This document shows, one piece after another, positions 10,470-22,100 of a stretch of DNA of 64,000 nt. The notes beneath the pieces were generated by a model. The model did not search any database. It was not told where the DNA came from and saw nothing but the letters and a program-made list of their open reading frames with translations. The stretch's first letter is position 1. Every line of letters begins with the position of its first letter. The translations under genes and the position numbers were made by a program. The stretch comes from Symbiodinium microadriaticum (lineage: Eukaryota; Sar; Dinophyceae; Suessiales; Symbiodiniaceae), in assembly GCA_001939145.1 (NCBI GenBank), contig LSRX01000425.1, forward strand, positions 188,464-252,463, given 5' to 3'.

Positions 10470-10790
10470 AAACATGTCATGAACCGAACCAGCAGTCCGC
10501 AGACCTGAACATAAAGCCAGAGGCAAGGATTCCAACATCAATCATACCTAGAAGAACAACAGCAAGGACAGGAGGCTCTGACAGTCACAATTCCTGACAA
10601 AAGAGACGACAACGACCTCGACAGCAGTATCCACAAGTCAAACAAGAGAATAAGCAAACGTTTTTCTAAATCACGGCACCGAGCCCTAGGCCGAAATCGC
10701 ACAGAAGCCCTGTAAGATATCTTTTTCAAGAAGATATCCTTCAGAGTTTCTTTGCGATTTCGGCCTGGGGCCCGCTGCCGTGTTTTAGAA
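10470..10790. repeat. Dispersed repeat with imperfect hairpin
   Basis: A member of the family also seen at 5915, 17020, 28915 and 35250. Its right end forms a foldback: CACGGCACCGAGCCCTAGGC at about 10664 pairs with the CCGTG-ended arm near 10785. The arms are about 55 bases with a short centre near GATATCTTTTTCAAGAAGATATC. Other family members continue into different sequence at that point. Confidence 0.7.
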
Positions 10791-11056
10791 AAATTCCCGA
10801 AAACATCGCGAAGGGTTCTTCCGTGCGAAGCCCTTTGGAAAAGTACATAGGATCAAGTACACAGAGTACTATGCAGGCAGAGTCAAGTTTACAGAGCATA
10901 ATACACAGAGTATAGTACACAGAGTGAAGTACATCAGAGTGAAGTACATCGAGTGAAGTGCATCGAGTCAAGTGCATAGTACACAGAGTGAAGTACATCA
11001 GAGTGAAGTACATCGAGTGAAGTGCATCGAGTCAAGTGCATAGTACACAGAGTGAA

Positions 11057-11768
11057 NNNNNNNNNNNNNNNNNNNNNNNNNNNNNNNNNNNNNNNNNNNN
11101 NNNNNNNNNNNNNNNNNNNNNNNNNNNNNNNNNNNNNNNNNNNNNNNNNNNNNNNNNNNNNNNNNNNNNNNNNNNNNNNNNNNNNNNNNNNNNNNNNNNN
11201 NNNNNNNNNNNNNNNNNNNNNNNNNNNNNNNNNNNNNNNNNNNNNNNNNNNNNNNNNNNNNNNNNNNNNNNNNNNNNNNNNNNNNNNNNNNNNNNNNNNN
11301 NNNNNNNNNNNNNNNNNNNNNNNNNNNNNNNNNNNNNNNNNNNNNNNNNNNNNNNNNNNNNNNNNNNNNNNNNNNNNNNNNNNNNNNNNNNNNNNNNNNN
11401 NNNNNNNNNNNNNNNNNNNNNNNNNNNNNNNNNNNNNNNNNNNNNNNNNNNNNNNNNNNNNNNNNNNNNNNNNNNNNNNNNNNNNNNNNNNNNNNNNNNN
11501 NNNNNNNNNNNNNNNNNNNNNNNNNNNNNNNNNNNNNNNNNNNNNNNNNNNNNNNNNNNNNNNNNNNNNNNNNNNNNNNNNNNNNNNNNNNNNNNNNNNN
11601 NNNNNNNNNNNNNNNNNNNNNNNNNNNNNNNNNNNNNNNNNNNNNNNNNNNNNNNNNNNNNNNNNNNNNNNNNNNNNNNNNNNNNNNNNNNNNNNNNNNN
11701 NNNNNNNNNNNNNNNNNNNNNNNNNNNNNNNNNNNNNNNNNNNNNNNNNNNNNNNNNNNNNNNNNNNN
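11057..11768. other. Assembly gap (712 N)
   Basis: A run of undetermined bases inside the satellite. ORFs reported across it are meaningless. Confidence 1.
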
Positions 11769-11890
11769 AGAGTCAAGTACATGTAAGGTATAGTAAATAG
11801 AGTCGAGTGCGGGTGACAAACACAGAGTGAAGTGACGATAAACATAGAGTGGAGATACACGTAGAGTCCGTAGAGTCAAGTACATCGAGT

Positions 11891-11920
11891 ACCCTAAACC
11901 CTATAAACCCTAAACCCTAA
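11891..11920. repeat. Interstitial telomere-like motif
   Basis: Four near-perfect CCCTAAA units (one altered to CCCTATAAA) lie between satellite repeats. This is the Arabidopsis-type telomere repeat also used by dinoflagellates. It is absent at the matching place in copy 2 (36361). Confidence 0.8.
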
Positions 11921-12289
11921 GTACATAGATGATAATAGATGATAAACATAGAGTCACGATAAACATAGAGTCAAGTACATGTAAGGTATAGTAAATAGAG
12001 TCGAGTGCGGGTGACAAACACAGAGTGAAGTGACGATAAACATAGAGTGGAGATACACGTAGAGTCCATAGAGTCAAGTACATCGAGTCCAGTGCATAGT
12101 GAATTGGGTGATAAACATAGAGTGATGCTGAAACTCTATGACTCTATGACTACTTGACTCTCTACTCAAACTGTGCACTTGACTCTATGACTTTATGTGC
12201 TTGACCATATGACTTTACATAGCGCTAGACTCTTGGCAAATGATGCTTTCGGGCCACTCGTCTTCTAGTTTTTTGCTTATTCTGTTGTT

Positions 12290-13500
12290 TGTAGGATCTT
12301 ACACGATCAACTCCAGCACGGATGCCTCCATGACAGATGCGAGACGAAACCCAATGTTGCCACCAGAATGCTCGCAGCCGCTCTCTGCGCAGACGTGTTT
12401 AGACTTGTCGCCTCGAGCGTTGCGCTGAGCCAGGTCCTGAAGCTGAAGATGATGCCCAAAGGAGTCCGTGAGCGTGTCCCATGAAGCCCACTGCCAATTC
12501 AGAAAATGAAGACACCGTCGAACCTGCCTGGCAAAGCCTCTGCAGCGTCGCTCCTGAAAACAAGCCCGCCAAAGTCCCTGGCCGAGCAGCACATTACGAG
12601 CAAGAAGCTTAGCCAAAGCAATCAAAGTGGACCAACACTGAACCATGACAGGCGACATGCGGTGCAGAGGAGCCAGCAGCCCAAGCGTAAAGGCCTCACT
12701 GCGCAAGTACCTGCGGCTGCCAGTTGAGCATCGGCCCCCACCAGGCCACTGAGTGGTAAGACGGTCCACGGCGGGCTGCATCGCCATGACTCCTTCAGCG
12801 TACAGTCCCTGCAGGTAGCTAGCGACAAGAGTCCGGCGCACCTCAGGCTGGGGTAGCAAACGAGCACGAGAATGACCTTAGTCCGCACAGCTTCTGAACG
12901 AGCATCGCCAATGGACATGCAAAGAGGCTCCCCGATCAGTTTCGAGCTGGACTCCTAAGTACTTCACACAGACCTTTCAAGGCAAGCCTGACCAGTAATG
13001 AGTTGGATCGTGTTGCGGCTCGCCGACATAAAACCCTGAGGATTTCCGAGGGTGAACAGTCAAACCAAAAGCCTCATCCAAAAACTCAAGTGATGTGCAG
13101 CATGCGCAAGCCAGCAGCCAGATCTTCCACCCGACGATGGAGCAAGCACTGGTCATCGAGGAAGACTTGGACGAGATCCAATTTCGGCAAGCCCAGATCC
13201 ATATCGCCCAAATTCAAGGCCCAAGGGGCCAAAGCGCGCGTGTGCGTTACAGCGCAGGCTCTGAAAACAGCCTGGCCCCGAGATTGACCGATCAAGCCAA
13301 AAGCATCGCAAAAAGCAAGGAAAACACAGTTCCCGGTTCCACGCAAGCTGGCACAGCGGAGTCGAAAGCCTTGAGCTTCTTAGCTGCCGATGCGATGCTA
13401 GCCTCGATTGCCAAGTCGTTTCCGCCGTGCCTCTCTTGCTTAGTGGGGTTTGCTGCGCTCTCCAACTGCGCCGGAGCCCAAAGCCAACTTTAATCTGAAG
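12290..13500 (-). pseudogene. LINE relic with OTU domain joined to RT by deletion
   Basis: Read on the minus strand, the OTU start (RGTGNCVFLAFCDAFG, about 13345) is followed after about 15 codons by the RT palm segment LAPWALN with the VFLDDQCLLHR motif C. It then continues through the RT thumb and C-terminal region (12299-12859), with frameshifts. In copy 2 (36760-39480) about 1.7 kb of endonuclease and RT separates these parts. The same family as the intact LINE at 19124-27313. Its 3' end is truncated where satellite-adjacent sequence begins. Confidence 0.8.
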
Positions 13501-13639
13501 ACCTAGCGTCAGCCCACTCACCAGCTGTAGCCGTACCGTTTGGGCATTGTCATCACCGGTGACTAGTTACCGAACCGAGTTTTTTGACAGCTCTTGCGAA
13601 GCCAAGAGACGCAACTGCGCTTGAAGTCGGCCACCTTAG

Positions 13640-14300
13640 TAATTCCTGGAAATGCCTAGAAACTCCTAGAAATACCTCGAAATGCCTAGAATTCCTAGAA
13701 ATTCCTAGAAATTCCTAGAAATTCCTAGAAATTCCTAGAAATTCCTGGAAAGTCTTAGAATTTCCGAGAAAGTCCTAGAAATTCCTTTGAAATTCCTAGA
13801 AACTCCTAGAAAGTCTTAGATTAGAATTCCTAGAAATGACTAGAAATTCCTAGAAATTCCTAGAAATACCTAGACAGTCTTAGAAATTCATAGAAATATT
13901 CCAAGAAATTCTTAGGAATTCGTAGAAATACCAAGAAAGTCCAAGAAATTCTTCGAAATTCATGCCTAGAAATGTGTAGAAATTCCTAGAAACTCTCAGA
14001 AATGCCTAGAAAATTCTTCGAAATTCATCGAAATTCTTAAAAGATTCGTAGAGATTGTTTGAAATGCCTAGAAATCCCTAGAAAAACCCAGAAATTCTCA
14101 GAATTCCTAGAAATGCGTGGGAATTCCTAGAAAGTCTTAGAATTTCCAAGAAAATCCTAGCAATTCCTAGAAATTCTTAGAAAGCCCGAGAAATTCTTAG
14201 AAATTCTTAGAAAATCTAAAAAATTCCTAGAAATGCCTAGACTTCCTAGAAATTCCTAGGTCTTTCCCGAAATTTCGTAGAAATGGCTAGAATTCCTAGA
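13640..14300. repeat. 10-bp minisatellite, GAAATTCCTA
   Basis: More than sixty degenerate copies of a 10-bp unit (AATTCCTAGA and variants). The unit is nearly self-complementary around TTCTAGGAA. Copy 2 (39763-39935) has under 20 units, so the array has changed length since the duplication. Confidence 0.9.
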
Positions 14301-14309
14301 TGGCATCAG

Positions 14310-15382
14310 CGAGGGCCATGCCAATAGTCTTCTTTTGCAATCGTTGTCATGCAACGTGGAGTCAGAAAAACCGCGAGGGTGAGCAGACACTCTTTTACCA
14401 GTCTTTTCCGGCGAAGCTTTTTCCCGAGCATGCTTGGCGGGGCCAGCTTCGCTAGGAACCTCTGTGGTAGTGCTGCCGTCAACCTCCATGGACGGAGAGG
14501 CGGCATCGCCAGAAGGGGGCTCAGCAGCACTCTCCTCAGAGTCGAGGGCGGTGGCAGAAATTTCGGGGGCAGCAGGGTGACCCGAGTCACTGTCTTGAGC
14601 ACTGTGGTCTGGAACCACTGGAACCAGAGAAGCAAAACGGTTTTTCTGCACAGCAAGAGGAGCACCCCAGGCAGAACGAGCACCTTTAGTGACAGGGCCA
14701 GGCTTGGAAGTGAGAGGCTTGCGACCTCGCGCGATGCAGACAGTGATACCGCCTTGAAAGGCCAACGCGGTTTGCACACCATCAACTTGAGGACGGGCAA
14801 CGAAGAACCAGGCCTTGTTGCTTTGACGCCTTACCCCCGCATGGTGTCTGGCGATGAACGCCCCAGTAGGCAAAGGGACAACAAGCAGGTTGCTAGCCTG
14901 TTTCTCATCCACACGGATAAGGCAGGTGACCTCAGTACGGTAGGCAACGGCCGCTATGGTTTGCAAAACAACTTTACGAGAGGGCCCAAGCAACAGAGAA
15001 GGGAGAATGTGAGGGCCTCTCGCAGCTTCGCGAAATTTTTCTTCGAGGGCAAATTCTTCAGCGATTCGAAGGGTGACGGACTTAAACCCAAGGTCCTGGG
15101 GAGAGGAGTTATCCTTAAAGGATGTAGGCAACGTTTTAAGCACAGGAGGGTCGGAACCAAAAGTTTCGACAGTGGCAGACACTTGCTTCGGACCCTGCTG
15201 ACTGTGCACGAAGACTTTTGGCGCGAAGACTCATCAGAAGTGTCGAGCCCAAGGGAGACAACAGTGAAGGCAGCGGATCTGCCATCAGCATTTCCGCAAG
15301 CACGAGCCCAGTCCAGGACCTTTGTACGCTGTAGCACGCAAAAACACACTTGGATTTTCCATCCCACTGAGCAACGGCGGAG
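14310..15382 (-). pseudogene. LINE ORF1 fragment, second family (copy 1)
   Basis: A 317-codon frame (14256-15209) reads like a folded domain followed by an acidic Pro/Ser/Ala-rich tail (motif DSEESAAEPPSGDAASPSMEV). It is repeated in copy 2 (39999-40847). The position and composition match the middle of the LINE ORF1 proteins here. The upstream half is frameshifted and it is joined abruptly at 15382 to an RT fragment of another element. No catalytic motif is seen. Assignment to ORF1 is inference. Confidence 0.5.
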
Positions 15383-16915
15383 CATGCGACGCTAAACCTT
15401 TTAACTCCTTGGCCGTCCAGCCATCAAAACCGGCTGCCCCTGCGCCGCTCTTCACGGCGGAGATGAACTGGTCATCAGTAACCGGCACAAAAGGGGCCGC
15501 CGGTGCACAGGCCTGGACACCAGCTCGCTCACAGACAGCGTTCCAACGACTCTGCGGCGCAGAAAGGTCCTTGGACCAGACCGGCTCCCACTGCTCCACC
15601 ATGACCTGGGACGTAAGGTCGGGGTCGGCGGGTACGTCAGGGCGAAGGGCCCGTGAACCAGGCCCTGAAACCTCAGCGGCATCCTGGCGAAATTGATGCT
15701 TCCACGTGCAGCAGGCGGCACGTGCAACGGCTTTGCAACCAAACGCGGGCCCCATGCGTACACGGCACATCTGTGATACCGACGTTCAGGAAAGGCCTGC
15801 AGTTGTGGACACCACGAGCCCGTATAGCACACGGCCTTGTGGTGAGGAATGCCAGGCAAACAAGTAGCGACACTCGTTACATCCCTGAACAAATCCCCAA
15901 GGACTAAACCCCTAGAAGGTGCGGCAAGGGAACCCATCACAGTGGAAATGACAGGCAAAAGGCTGGCGCCGGCGGCAGCGGCCGGAGCGCAATAGGCCTC
16001 CTTCCAATTGAAATCTCCAACAACTAGGCAAGGGCGCTGCAGCTCCCGGGCCGTTTGCAAAATGCCATGCAGAGCGGCAGGCTCAGCGAACTGAGCATTT
16101 CCATAAAAGGATACGACACTGAAGTTACTAAAAACCCTACCGAAAAGCCTATGGGAGTTAGGACCCGGCAGGGGACACGGGAAATCCTTAGACGTACCAG
16201 CAATCTGCCAAAGTAGGGCTGTGCCACCTTGACATGGGCAGCCCGCAGCTTGACGCGGCGGCGGTGCACTCCAGGCGGACTTCCACCCGGCCCCACGGGC
16301 GAACCTGGCCGCCCATCCGGGAGCCTTGCTGTGTCTGGTCTCCTGGAGACAAAAGCCATGGCCCATTGTGGATCGCGATCTGAAGGCCAAGGCACGCCAT
16401 CCACACTCCCCAGGGCCCCAGAGCCACCCAGATCGATGACTGCGGTCCTAGCCGCTCCGGCCGGAGGGACGGCCGAACCATTGCACAACTTCTCATCCTT
16501 GGTTTTTCTTGACGGGGCCCTCAACCTGCGTCTTGTCCAACTTCCACTTGCTGGCACCGTCCTCAGTCTCAGTCACCTCTTCATCGCCAGTGGGATCCAA
16601 CTGGGTCTCGCCAACCCGGTGCGATTTCAGATCGCTGCCCGCAGGAGATACATGCCCGAACCATTTTGGCCCTGTCAGTTTCACAGGCTCTTGTGATAAT
16701 TGGCGCGACTTCCTCCACCTTCGCACCGTGATGTAGTTGTCATTGTCGAGGTTGTAGACAAAACCCTGTTGACCCTCTTTGGGAGCAATCGCTTTGATGG
16801 ACCATCTCCCAAACTTGAACGTAGGCTTGCAATCATCATCGCACTTCCACCCCTGCTCGGTCAAAGTTTCTGCGAACTGCGACGCGGACCACCATCTAGG
16901 CACTCCCCACACCAT
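15383..16915 (-). pseudogene. LINE relic: ORF1 end, AP-type endonuclease, start of RT
   Basis: Minus-strand order: the ORF1 C-terminal domain (16493-16915), then an apurinic-type endonuclease spread over frames (15452-16390) with CLQETRH (catalytic Glu) and CLVVGDFNW (Asp/Asn), and then the pre-RT segment ending AAGFDGWTAKELKGL (15285-15770 frame). The RT core is missing: the element stops at the edge of the duplicated block. The different motif wording shows a family distinct from the 19124-27313 element. Frameshifts make it non-functional. Confidence 0.75.
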
Positions 16916-17019
16916 CCATGCATGCGGCTCCGCTGCCGGCTGTGCCCCAATGGCGCCAAGGTATGCTCCACCTCCTCGCCGAAAGGCCAGCGCGTGATTT
17001 GTATCCCCAAATCGCCCTG

Positions 17020-17545
17020 GCCTAATTCCCCTCTACAAAGCGGAGAGGTTCAATGTCTAGAATCTAGAACATGTCATGAACCTGAACCAACAGTCCGAAA
17101 ACTTGAACATAAAGCCAAAGGCAAGGATTCCAACATCAACCATACCTAGAAGAACAACATTAAGGACAAGAGTAGTCGTAGTTCTAAAGGCAGTCACAAT
17201 TCCTCACAAAAGAGACGACAGCGACCTCGACAGCAGTAACCACAAGTCAAACAAGAGAATAAACAAACATTTTGTGAAAACACGGCACCGAGCCCTAGGC
17301 CGAAATCGCACAAAAGCTCTGAAGGATATCTTTTTCAGACTGTTGGGGCTGGGATTCAACTCCACTCTCTTGCGATCATTACAGTACTTTTTACTGCTGC
17401 ACTGGCGGTTGTTCCTACGGGAACTACAATTCACGATTCTGACGCATATTCCTGTGAATTTTGTAGTTGAAGCTTTGTCTTGCCATTCTAGTCATATGAC
17501 TACCAGAAGACCTTCGTAAAGAACGAGGCTAGTTGAGACTGAGAG
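17020..17545. repeat. Dispersed repeat family, longest copy
   Basis: Contains both halves of the family: CCTGGCCTAATTCCCCTCTAC through ACATAAAGCCAAAGGCAAGG (shared with 10420-10560 and 35200-35340), and the right half through AGTTGAGACTGAGAGCTTTA (shared with 5915-6255). It lacks the hairpin. It is the best single reference for the element; no ends with inverted repeats were identified. Confidence 0.75.
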
Positions 17546-17954
17546 CTTTAAGTCTCCGTGGCCTTTCGGGTTTAGGGTTTAAGGAACCAAAGGGGTGGAT
17601 AATTCTTTTGGGCGCTTTTTTTGGCCCTTTTGTTGTGGTGCTGGGTGGGGGTGGATCTGTGCATGTCCATGTTTATCTGGATCCTATGAGCTAAAAATCT
17701 GTACTGTAGGGTCTAAACAGAAGCACGTTTTTTACCGATTGCGTGGGCGATTGCCAGTGAGTGGCTTCGAAAACAGCACAAGGAAGTCCGTCGGAAGCAC
17801 ATCATAATTCAAACGCCGGCGTAAGGACTCGGCACGTTCTCCTGCTTTTCCTACAGACCTGACACGCCCTGCCAAACGGGAACCCGCTGGATGGCAACAT
17901 CGAACAAACTGCCGATCCGAAGCAACGCTTCTGGCTAGAAGTTGTTTAAAGTCC
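17546..17954. other. No gene seen
   Basis: Contains one telomere-like GGGTTTAGGGTTTA at about 17568. From 17835 it is homologous to 45495 onward, the flank of the third NRT2 block. Confidence 0.5.
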
Positions 17955-18500
17955 CGACGTTGTATTAGTACTAGTAACTAGTATTGCTGATAATAATAGT
18001 ATATGAGTCTGCGGTCTGCGTATTATTACCTGTAGTCTGTAGTCTTGATATTGTTGTTCTTTTGATTCTTCATATTGCCTTCCTTCCCGGCCTTGTGTTA
18101 GTACTAGTATTGCTGATATTAATGGTATATGTCTGCTTATTATTACCCGTAGTCTTGCTATTGTTGTTCTTTTGATTCTTCATATTGCCTTCCTTCCCGA
18201 CCTTGTGTTAGTGTTAGTACTAGTATTGCTGATATTAATGGTATATGTCTGCTTCCTTCCTTCCTTCCTTCCTTCCTTCCTTCCTTCCTTCCTTCTTTAT
18301 TCCNGTGTTAGTACTAGTATTGCTGATATTAATGGTATATGTCTGCTTCCTTCCTTCCTTCCTTCCTTCCTTCCTTCCTTCCTTCCTCCTTCCTTCCTTC
18401 CTTCCTTCCTTCCTTCCTTCCTTCCTTCCTTCCTTCCTCCTTCCTTTCCTTCCTTCCTGCCTTCCTTCCCGCCACCCCCTTCCCGGAGGGACGAAAAAAA
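17955..18500. repeat. Approximately 110-bp minisatellite and CCTT microsatellite
   Basis: Units containing TTAGTACTAGTATTGCTGAT, GTATATGTCTGC and ATTGTTGTTCTTTTGATTC repeat about four times. They are then invaded by long (CCTT)n tracts at 18252-18296 and 18346-18470. One undetermined base is at 18304. Shorter homologue at 45620-45900. Confidence 0.9.
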
Positions 18501-18553
18501 TAAAGGGCCAAGCAAAAAAAGACCAACAAAAAAAATGTCCCCGAACCAAGCTT

Positions 18554-18603
18554 CTTGAGCGGCACCACGGCTGTAGGAAGGATGGAGCTTCGCGGCTGGC
18601 GTC
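18554..18603 (-). pseudogene. Orphan leader exon L2, mutated donor
   Basis: Matches L2 (50 bases after CACAG), but the donor position reads AAG|AAGC instead of a GA or GC donor, and there is one internal substitution. It belongs to the NRT2 block cut by the LINE at 19124. Confidence 0.6.
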
Positions 18604-19009
18604 CTGTGCACGTCCCAACGCCCAAAACCCTCCAAAAAGATGACGACGCTTTCAAAAAATGGTGCGAGCCCACGGATCTCACTACTCACTACATCACTAC
18701 GCACCTCAGCTGCCATCGCTCCCATCACTGTAGCCACCACCATTGTTCACTTACTTTGTTCTTCGATGCCTGTTGCTGGCAGCACCAAGTCATGTGCTTG
18801 GCACTCTATGCAGAACGCAGAAATCGCAGGCCCGGCGCACAGCTGTTGCCAAGCAGCGGGACTGTCTGAACTCGTCGGTGCGTTGCACTCCATGCTAAGA
18901 CACCGACGGAGCACATAAAACTGGCTCGAGCCATCGAATTAGCATCAGGCTGGTCTGTTCAGCCAATAAAACGTCAGACTGCCTCCTCCTTTCTGAACGA
19001 GGCTAGAGT

Positions 19010-19123
19010 TCACATGCAGTTGTTACTGGTGGCCTCAGACTCCGTGTGAGACTGGTACTCGCTGCTTTGGGTCTTGCCCTTCTCGCTCTGTGCCGGTCCG
19101 TGGAACATCCCACCCAGCTCGGA
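19010..19123 (-). pseudogene. NRT2: NRT2 3' stub interrupted by a LINE
   Basis: The last 38 codons or so of NRT2 (from the codons after WSELGG to the stop at 19010) are intact and identical in sense to the complete copies. At 19124 the sequence changes to the 3' end of the LINE. The rest of this NRT2 copy is not found on the far side of the element, so this is a dead remnant. Confidence 0.9.
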
Positions 19124-19186
19124 AGATAGCAGAAAGAGGGGGCCACCCTCTCATGATCGCCGACCACCAGGACGAAGAAGAACTCC

Positions 19187-22100
19187 TCACGCCACGATGC
19201 CTGCAAAGTGGACCGGAATGCACTCAGCATCCTGGTCCCTCTCCGCCGCCCAACCACGCAGCACAGCGACGTAGTACCGCTGCAAAGCCGCTAGCTGCCC
19301 ATCGGTCCAAGGAGCCTCCTGTGCAGACACCTGCGGGACCACGCCACACTGCCGAAGACACCTCGGCAGAGCATCCGGAAGCTGTGCAGACGGCCAGCTG
19401 TTGGGACCAGCGGCCTCATCCCATTCTCTCCGAAGCACGATCTGCAGCTCGCGGTTCGCCACACAGCCCCAGAGGAAGTGGTCAGTGCGCTCAACTTCAA
19501 CCCCACAGCGACAGCACAGGCCAGACTCGACTTTGCCCGCATGTCTCCGGCGATTTCGCGACCAAAGAGCATCCGCCAGAAATCGCGCATAGCGAGCTCC
19601 AGCGTCGGTGCCATCCCAGCCGAAAGTGCCTTTGCGAAGACGAAGAGCTTGTAGAGGACGCAGGGACCGCTCTCGATCAACACCTGACGAAATGCCGCCA
19701 TGAGCAACACGAGACGAGTCCCAGTACTGCCACCAGAAGGCCCGTAAACGCTCCCGGAAGTCATGCTTCGCCTTCTTGCCACTAGCGCTGCTCAGCGCCA
19801 GATCTGGTAGACGAAGACGATGGCCGAAGGAATCCGTGAGCGAGTCTCTTGAAGTCCACTGCCAATTCAGGAACTGAAGGCTCTGCTTCACCTGCCTGGC
19901 AAAACCTATACAGCGACGTCCCTGAAAGCAAGCCTGCCAAAGACCCTGACCCAGCGACGTGTTCCGAACAAGAATCCTAGCCAAAGCAGTGAAAGTGGAC
20001 CAGCACTGAACTATAACAGGCGCCATGCGATGAAGAGGAGCAAGTAAACCTAAACTATAGGCCTCACTACGCATGAAGTTGCGACTGTTAAGAGTAGGCC
20101 CCCAAAAGGCCTGCACTACCGACGTGGTCAGGCGGGCACAAGCCAGCTGCGTCATCATGACTCCCTCGGAGTAAAGCCCCTGCAGGTAACTGGCGACAAG
20201 TGTCCTGCGCACCTCAGTCTGAGGAAGCAATCGAGCACGAACGACCTTAGCCCTAACAGCTTCAGCACGAGCATCGCCATTGGACAAGGACCCTCCCGGG
20301 TCAGTCTCCAGCTGCACTCCCAAATACTTCACAGAGACTTTCAAAGGCAAGCACGACCAGTAATGCGACGGATCATCTTGGGGCTCGCCTACATAAAATC
20401 GACAAGACTTCTTAGGGTGAACAGTCAAACCGAAAGCCGCGTCAAAATCTCTCGTAATGCGCAAGGCCTCGGCCAGATCCGCAACGCTTCGATGAAGCAA
20501 GCACCGGTCATCGAGGAAGACTCGGACAAGGTCCAGTGTAGGCAATGCCCATATCCATGTAGCCATTACTAAGTTCAAGGCCCAAGGGGCCAGCGGATCC
20601 CCCTGGGGCAAACCACGCTGGCGGGAGGCTCGAATCGTAATGCCTGTCGGACCATCCAGCAGCCAGACATGCCGCTCCAGCTGCTCCCACAAATCCACGA
20701 CTCGAAACATGAACTGAGGAGCGTGAGCACGATGGAGAAGGCATCGGACGCTGTGAAGACTGACCGAGTCGAAACATTTCTCGGTATCGAGAGATGCTCC
20801 CGTCAATTGGCTTTGTGCATGGTAGGCCACCGCCAAGAAGGACGACACTTCGTTTCCAGAATGCACGGCTGGCGGCGCTCCTCCTCGGCCGCCAATCAAC
20901 TCAGGCGGCAGCCAGGCAGATGCCCATTGGCCTAACAAGGCCGCAGATCTGGCCGCCCAGATGCGGTACGCCACTTGCATGACAGTCAAAGGCCGAGCGT
21001 CCCCGGACTCCTTCGGAATGCAGACAAGGCGCGCAGCGTGCCAGGCTGTAGGAAACTGCATCCCAGCATCCAGCTCCGAATACAAAGCTGCGAGCCTCTC
21101 CAAATGAACATCGGGCAAATCACTGTAGTGCTGAAAGGTAAGGCCGTCCAATCCTGCAGCACTTGAGCGAATCTGAGCGCGGATGTCGCCTGCAGTCCAG
21201 GGCTGCGGCCTGGGAAACTCGCAGGTTCGCGCCGCCAGGGCCTCTGCAAAGGCGTCAGCAGCCGAGACGCCAGCCGCAACTGCAGCCGGGCTCCTCTCAG
21301 TCCACCGGGGCAGCCACTCTGCCCTAATCGCGCGCCCTTGCTCAGAAGGAGTGATGGCCACGGATCCATCCTGGTTGAGAAGCCTAAACGGCCTCGCAGG
21401 ACCAGACTTCACCCATTTAGAAGCCAAGCTGAGGTCACGAACACGAGCCTTCCAGTCGTTGATGCCCTCGCGGCGGCGCTGAGCCAGGAGAGTTTGAAGA
21501 GCCGCCTGACCAGCCTCGTACTTCTCGTGCAGCTCGGTTGTCCAGCCCCATTCACTGCCCCAAGCACACATGCGCCGAAGCACACCCATGGCGGCGAGGA
21601 CTTGGCCGCGGTCACGACCGAGACCAGGAGCAACCGAGCAGGAAGCCTTGACGTACGGACTCTCATCGCCGCGAAGACCAAAAGCGCAATCCAGCCAAAT
21701 GGACCAAGCCAAATCAGCATCCTTTCGTCCAAGGGCAGCAAAAAAGGCCTCGTTGGCGTCCAGCGTCCACGGTTTGAGGCGCGTCCTAGGAAGCGCCCAG
21801 GCCAGCAAAAACTCCTCATGAACCTCACCCGGCACAGTGCAGATCACCGGAGCATGCTGCGTGACAACTTCGTGTTGGAGTGCAGTCACCGCGCCGACAG
21901 GCCTTAAGGCCCCACAAGTGACAAACCCGTCGAGAGACGAACACCACTCATGTTGAACAGATCGCCTCCACGTGTTCTTGCCAGGCACAGCCGCATGACC
22001 ACTGCAAGGAACTTGAGCGAGAAGGTCGGAGTTGAAATCGCCCCCAGCGACCCAGAGGCCAGGTCTTCCCTGCCACGAGGCCAACTCCGCAAAGAAAGCC

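Larger units (their letters stand above)
10830..12235. repeat. Satellite of AGAGTGAAGTACATC-like units, with assembly gap
   Basis: Short units built on GAGTCAAGTACAT, GAGTGAAGTGCATC and ACATAGAGT repeat irregularly on both sides of the gap at 11057-11768. The orientation flips near 12130, where ACTCTATGACT appears. A block of about 100 bases around ATAAACATAGAGTCACGATA recurs at 11945 and 12040. The gap is most likely uncollapsed satellite. Confidence 0.85.
4312..15382. repeat. Segmental duplication, copy 1 (shorter)
   Basis: This region matches 27314-41020 almost base for base over long stretches (offset 23002 at the left end, 23000 across NRT2, 22996 near 9000). It begins at the shared GTGACCGCGG and ends at CAACGGCGGAG. 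Relative to copy 2 it lacks about 1.38 kb at 9706, 390 bp at 9988 and about 1.7 kb near 13240, and it carries a longer 10-bp minisatellite. The 712-base gap lies inside it. The flanks of the two copies differ completely. Confidence 0.9.

Noticed and set aside
10934..11885. ORFs of 254-308 codons across the N gap
   Set aside because: They consist almost entirely of undetermined bases and satellite.
18235..18743. Lys/Glu/Gly- or Phe/Leu/Pro/Ser-repeat proteins
   Set aside because: Direct translation of the (CCTT)n microsatellite, with no flanking domain.
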